Shown here piece after piece: positions 63,030-64,000 of a DNA stretch of 64,000 nucleotides. The stretch is from assembly GCA_020636445.1 (NCBI GenBank), contig JACJXV010000020.1, positions 1 through 64,000 on the forward strand. The letters run 5' to 3'. Numbering within the stretch: position 1 is the stretch's first letter; every line of letters begins with the position of its first letter. The stretch is from Lewinellaceae bacterium (GTDB lineage: Bacteria; Bacteroidota; Bacteroidia; Chitinophagales; Saprospiraceae). Below the pieces are notes generated by a model. The model saw nothing but the letters and a program-made list of their open reading frames with translations. It was not told the origin of the DNA and searched no databases. The translations under genes were made by a program, and so were the position numbers.

Positions 63030-64000
63030 ATGAGTAAGCCAACCATTGCCTTAGCCTATTGTATCGACAACCTTGCTATTGCCGAACAAATCGCCCGGGA
63101 ACTAAGCCCAAGCGGTTACCAGTTTGAGCACATCTATTGCAAGAAGAATCCCGGAGAGGCAGCTCTTGCTGATCAGCTCCGCGATTTTGACGGAGAAATT
63201 CTCCTGTTGGTTTCTGATAACTTTCTTAAGTCTGTTCATTGCATGAACCGGGCTTTACAGCTTATTCAGCAGAAAGGAAGTTCCATTTTACCGGTAGTCG
63301 TTAATGGCTTAGCCAAAAATGAGGACACGGACCAATACGAAGAAATACCTACCCGGTTTGAACGAATTGGCGACATTATCCCATACATCAATTATTGGCA
63401 AGGACAATACCTCGATCTCCGCAGCCAAAAGCGGAAAATCGAGAATGACGACGACTATGACAAAGATGCGCTTTCTGACCATCTGCGTGTACTGCGGCAG
63501 GTATCCAGTGAAGCAAGTGAGTTTTTGCGGGTACTTCGGAATATGGCCTATGTGAGTATCGAGCAATTTCAGGATAAACAATACGAAGCATTTTTCCGCT
63601 TTCTGGAAGATGAGGAAGCCTGGCAGGAGTCCAAAGGGAAAATCGCAACTATGGAGAGCAGTCATCCGGGCGTAAATTCCCCCGTTAGCGGGGAAAACAC
63701 CCAATCTTCGGCTGGCGACATTATGGTTGAAAGCCCTATTGAGATTGATCTGGGTGGTTCTCCCGAAGATCATTTCGAAGCCGAAACGAATACAGGTGAA
63801 CAGGGTGCTGATGAATCCATCGACATAGCCATCCCCGAAAGTCCAAATCCGGCTGACCAGGTGGAGCCCGGAGCACCAACACCACAGGTTAATATCGTGG
63901 CAACAACGCCCGAAGAGGATGATATTAAACCTACCGATGATCAAGCCACCACGCCCGAACTCGATCATCCTTCTCCCAGCTCCGCTGAAACAGGTAATGC
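63030..64000 (+). CDS. TIR-domain protein, C-terminus cut by the window
   Basis: Partial: 323 codons visible, from ATG at 63030, running off the right edge. Residues 1-135 fit a TIR fold: beta-A IALAYC, alpha-A AIAEQIARELSPSGY, beta-B FEHIYC, GEILLLVSDNFLKSVHC (about 55-71) and ILPVVV. In NADase TIR domains the motif is SxxCxxE, with Glu catalytic; here it is S68-VH-C71-MN-R74, so the Glu is Arg. After a helical stretch (155-205) the chain is Pro/Glu/Asp-rich and probably disordered. The TlpA gene is 91 bases upstream. Confidence 0.75.
   Translation, partial: MSKPTIALAYCIDNLAIAEQIARELSPSGYQFEHIYCKKNPGEAALADQLRDFDGEILLLVSDNFLKSVHCMNRALQLIQQKGSSILPVVVNGLAKNEDTDQYEEIPTRFERIGDIIPYINYWQGQYLDLRSQKRKIENDDDYDKDALSDHLRVLRQVSSEASEFLRVLRNMAYVSIEQFQDKQYEAFFRFLEDEEAWQESKGKIATMESSHPGVNSPVSGENTQSSAGDIMVESPIEIDLGGSPEDHFEAETNTGEQGADESIDIAIPESPNPADQVEPGAPTPQVNIVATTPEEDDIKPTDDQATTPELDHPSPSSAETGN

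Noticed and set aside
1..64000. tRNA or rRNA genes
   Set aside because: No T-loop (GGTTCGAATCC-like) with matching stems, and no conserved rRNA segments, were seen.

Overview
The window looks like chromosomal DNA of a member of the Bacteroidota, probably a Saprospiria/Lewinella-like lineage (the lineage is inference). The evidence is the DUF1573-YajC-YbbR operon, the DUF4212 plus sodium:solute symporter pair next to acetyl-CoA synthetase, many short-signal lipoproteins, an AsmA-like giant, TlpA proteins, weak or absent Shine-Dalgarno sequences, and several promoters of the Bacteroidota type (TAnnTTTG at -7). GC content appears moderate. No rRNA, tRNA, transposase gene or CRISPR array was seen.

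Layout. 1-8067: leftward type I CRISPR-Cas operon (cas6-cas5-cas3-cas8-cas7-cas4-cas1, cas1 cut by the left edge) preceded by a WYL regulator with a perfect 20-bp palindrome upstream. 8068-8784: gene-free, with an imperfect duplication reaching the ybbR stop. 8785-11322: ybbR, yajC, DUF1573 lipoprotein, divergent aroK. 11409-14621: an unusual ClpA/ClpC-like ATPase with a degenerate first Walker B, an IGF loop and a release-factor-like C-terminal domain. 14628-28933: SDR and folE, a lipoprotein, a candidate small RNA, lpdA, a bacteriocin-type export pair (HlyD plus C39-peptidase ABC transporter), a lipase-like hydrolase, fmt, a metallo-beta-lactamase-fold protein, a fused peptide-type ABC ATPase and RNase D. 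29182-41870: a 55-codon gene, AsmA-like protein, smc with a pair of consensus DnaA boxes just upstream, a small CxxC membrane protein, a PLP enzyme, an ECF sigma factor with a membrane/beta-barrel partner, and pgi. 42037-53898: universal stress protein, GT39-like transferase, DUF3298 lipoprotein, then a carbon-uptake block (DnaQ-type exonuclease and cNMP/CBS/nucleotidyltransferase protein divergent from DUF4212, symporter, acs) followed by a kinase-fold protein. 54187-64000: ThiF/rhodanese protein, amidohydrolase lipoprotein, accD, hemE, dicarboxylate symporter, a small KOW/tudor-like protein, TlpA lipoprotein, and a TIR-domain protein cut by the right edge.

How genes work together. The cas genes form one tightly packed unit for adaptation, crRNA processing and interference. 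DUF4212, symporter, Acs and the CBS/nucleotidyltransferase protein look like one short-chain carboxylate uptake and activation module. The sigma factor and overlapping membrane protein look like a sigma/anti-sigma pair. The strongest leads are the Clp-release-factor fusion, the DnaA-box pair before smc, an inverted-repeat-bounded repeat family with two copies, and the APH-like kinase after acs. All family assignments were made by eye from motifs; no database search was run.
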